This document shows, in pieces, positions 32,356 to 34,581 of a stretch of DNA of 34,581 bases. The stretch spans positions 1 to 34,581 of the forward strand of contig JAMYHX010000462.1 of assembly GCA_025529335.1 (NCBI GenBank), written 5' to 3'. The notes beneath the pieces were generated by a model. It worked only from the letters and a program-made list of their open reading frames with translations. It ran no database searches and was not told the DNA's origin. The first letter of the stretch is position 1; each line of letters starts with the position of its first letter. Position numbers and translations under genes: made by a program. The DNA is from Rhizopus sp. PT2906. Taxonomy: Eukaryota > Mucoromycota > Mucoromycetes > Mucorales > Rhizopodaceae.

Positions 32356-33987
32356 TTCTTTTTCTTTTTTCCGTAAAATAATCAACCCATGCCTTTTATA
32401 AATTTAAACAGTTTTAATTCATCATGTTTGAAATAAATGACGATCTATGCATTAAAAAGGGTTTTTAAAACCTTTATAATTTACATCATAGATCATTAAT
32501 CTATTCCTCGTCTTTCTATATCAAGAGAATAAATGAATCGGATATGATCTGCATAATTATTTATTCATGTCTCAGCTAATTTTAGCCTTACAAATAAGCT
32601 TTATGGTAGGTGGTGCCATGTCAAATAAAAGAGTGTAAGAAAAAATTCCCTGCTTTAGCAACAAAAAGAAATGGAACAATTACGTCTCGATGATTGTTTG
32701 TTAAGAAACAAGATTGCCAAGCATTCCTTTTTTTAACGTTTCCCCATGATATACAATGCTGTCAGCTTCTTAGGCAAGTGTTGTAATAAAATGAACATTA
32801 GAGTGTAAAAGCGACTAATTGATATTTATTTTTCATCCTTGAATTGTCTTGATTCCAATTTTTTTGTTAAATAAATATCTAAAACCACAATGTAAATTGT
32901 GGTTTTGTGTATTATGTTGGATTAGTCAATTTAAAGAGTTGCTGGTTGTATATGTTGATAACATGTTGCTATGTGACTACCAGATCTTTTTGTAAGATCA
33001 GATATGACTGTAAGATATCAATTTCTTGTGATAAACTTGTGGAGATACAATAAAGTTATATTTGCTTCAAGGGACTTGTATTTACTTGAGAAAATAGTAT
33101 TAGAAGTTTACTTTATGCACAAAATAAGGTTTATTGATAAAAATAAAGAAAAGTAAAAGTGAAGTAAGTAAAAGTAATTAAGAATAACCAGAACTAATTC
33201 TTGATGCTGCAATTCGATTTCCATTTGATGACTTGAAGTTTGTTTCATGAATTAATTTTTATTTAAAGCATTTCTATGTTTGATGCTCTATGTAACAAAA
33301 GATTATATGCGCCTTTTCTTTACAATAGCAATAAAGAACAGCTTTATTGTTTCTTTTAAAAAACACAAATGCAGTAAATAGTGATATATAGAATAAAAAT
33401 ACTATCGGTTTAACTCAATAAAAGGAAAAATGTGAACAGTTTTATAAATCAGATTAGATATATCAACAATGGTATAGCGTCCGAAGAGGCCATTGCCTTA
33501 AGCCAGGGATAATAAGAATATCAATCATCATGTAAGAGGTGGCAATGTTTCACAAACTGCCATTTCAGGAACACCGAACCCTAATCGATTGCATGACATG
33601 CAATATCCAATGTTTATGCATGCAATCATATAAGGGCTTCTTGTGCTACTTAAATTTAAATTCCGACAAAACCATTTATACTTATATTAATTTCCGGACC
33701 GGAATAAAGCACGTGATTATTAGTTGCGTGCCGGACAAATCTGCAAAATGCTTTGAAGTGCTGATCTAAATCACTTGCAAACGAAAACCGTTTTTGTGTA
33801 TTGAAGTTGTTGGCTCAGCTAAGAGGAGGAGAGGAGAGAGACAATTAAACAGAAACTAAGAGGGTTGGCTAGTACAACTAATTAAGTTAAGAACTTGAAG
33901 ATTAGTTTACAGAGGATAAATTTTAGGAAGTAAGAGCGATGTCATAGTATAAAGAAGGACTACTCTTTATCAAAAAAAGAATTAATT
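32356..33987. other. Intergenic, AT-rich
   Basis: No convincing gene lies in about 1.6 kb. It includes a perfect hairpin at 32881-32906. The ORF at 33539-33769 has no domain, start context or splice support and is probably random. Confidence 0.45.
32881..32906. repeat. Perfect 11-bp hairpin
   Basis: AAAACCACAAT and its exact reverse complement flank the four bases GTAA. It is isolated in intergenic DNA about 600 nt upstream of the FAS1 gene. It could be a transcript hairpin or the core of a tiny mobile element; neither can be shown. Confidence 0.75.
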
Positions 33988-34075
33988 CAGTCTTACGTTA
34001 TCTTATTGTCTCTTACCTTTAATATTATCACACAGTCTTACTGTGCCTTCTTGTCTTTTGCTTTTAATATTATCA
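33988..34075. repeat. 43-bp imperfect tandem duplication
   Basis: Two 43-nt copies (33988-34030 and 34033-34075), two bases apart, both start CAGTCTTAC and end TTTAATATTATCA. By eye they match at about 35 of 43 positions without gaps. The second copy ends just before the ATG codons at 34075 and 34082. Confidence 0.75.
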
Positions 34076-34081
34076 TGGACA

Positions 34082-34502
34082 ATGGAACAGCAAATATACT
34101 CTATTATGAAGACAGTGAAGATCCCAGTGCGATACAAGGCTTATGAATATACAGAAACGAAACTGGGAAGCATGCACAGCTTTAAAGTAGGCGTTATTCT
34201 ATAATTAACATGACATGATACTTTGTTTCTTACAATACCTTTTTGCTGTCTCTATAGAATATCATAGAGCAATCATTGCCCTTGAAAGAAGAAAAGTCTA
34301 TTTTCTTTTGGCCAGTCTTCAGAAACACTGAAACCAAAAGTTCGTTTTTTGAAGCAAACTTGTGAGTTTTTATTATACTCATCATGTATACGTACTATTT
34401 ATACTCACTATATTATTTAACTATTGATGTGATGACTTAAGACAGAAAAAAAATACTTTCAAACGATTCCCAGATATTTACATACCCATACTGTTTTATT
34501 AA
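34082..34502 (+). CDS. Speculative small gene (89 aa)
   Basis: Three pieces join in frame: 34082-34186, 34258-34361 and 34442-34502, with donors GTAGGC and GTGAGT and acceptors CTATAG and CTTAAG. The product is charged and short (MEQQIYSIMKTVKIPVRY, then SLPLKEEKSIFFWPVFRN, then TFKRFPDIYIPILF). I recognise no family. The in-frame chain is only modest evidence because the exons are short, and an overlapping ATG at 34075 opens a different 13-codon frame. It may be a relic downstream of an LTR-like leader. Confidence 0.25.
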
Positions 34503-34581
34503 AGATAAATTTCATAAAGAGGATAAAATTATGACGTGTATGAAAAAAATAATTGGCGCATATTAAGAAAAGTATTTACGC

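Noticed and set aside
33539..33769. 76-codon plus-strand ORF
   Set aside because: No domain, no splice partners and mixed composition; probably random.
1..34581. tRNA or rRNA genes
   Set aside because: I looked for T-loop-like GGTTCGA patterns and conserved rRNA text by eye and saw none. A covariance-model scan would settle it.

Overview
The window looks like nuclear DNA from an early-diverging filamentous fungus of the Mucoromycota, most likely a Mucorales. It is AT-rich, and nearly every gene is cut by many short GT-AG introns of about 40-90 bases. The gene content is eukaryotic (TM9SF, MARVEL, MCUR1/Fmp32, Rax2, eukaryotic pantothenate kinase). The left part carries relics of the mobile-element types common in Mucorales: a MULE/OTU relic and a zinc-knuckle Fanzor. 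I saw no rRNA, tRNA or CRISPR array. All identifications were made by reading the sequence and recalling protein families; no search was run.

Positions 1-8.9 kb are a transposon graveyard. They hold an LTR-like leader with a short serine/threonine-rich ORF, a 13-bp minisatellite, a fragment of an unknown repeated protein (minus strand), a plus-strand Mutator-like (MULE) relic with a SWIM zinc finger followed by an OTU protease relic, and a long decayed minus-strand gene at 5506-8245. That gene reads as a Fanzor, the eukaryotic TnpB relative, with an N-terminal pair of zinc-knuckle-like segments. It carries stops, frameshifts and damaged catalytic and zinc residues.

Positions 8.9-11.2 kb hold two apparently intact convergent genes: a 172-residue R3HCC1-like protein and a 450-residue membrane-anchored serine beta-lactamase-like hydrolase. 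Positions 11.2-15.1 kb are again low in genes, with two decayed coding stretches.

Positions 15.1-32.3 kb are ordinary euchromatic gene space. In order: a single-zinc-finger PARP-type protein (nine exons, one of only 9 nt), a Rax2-like polarity protein carrying a cytoplasmic SH3 domain, pantothenate kinase, a small coiled-coil protein, a Tvp15/COPI-associated membrane protein, a TM9SF (EMP70) nonaspanin, a MARVEL protein, an MCUR1/Fmp32-type mitochondrial protein, mitochondrial enoyl-CoA hydratase and a secreted FAS1 protein. For ten genes I assembled complete in-frame exon chains whose lengths sum to whole codons, and the coiled-coil gene is a single uninterrupted exon; I regard these eleven models as good. 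Several gene ends converge with very short gaps (34, 71 and 138 nt).

The genes do not form a pathway. Weak themes are secretory-pathway and cell-surface proteins (TM9SF, Tvp15-like, MARVEL, Rax2, FAS1) and mitochondrial and CoA metabolism (enoyl-CoA hydratase, MCUR1-like, pantothenate kinase). The last 2.3 kb are mostly non-coding, with a perfect 11-bp hairpin, a 43-bp tandem duplication and one speculative small gene.
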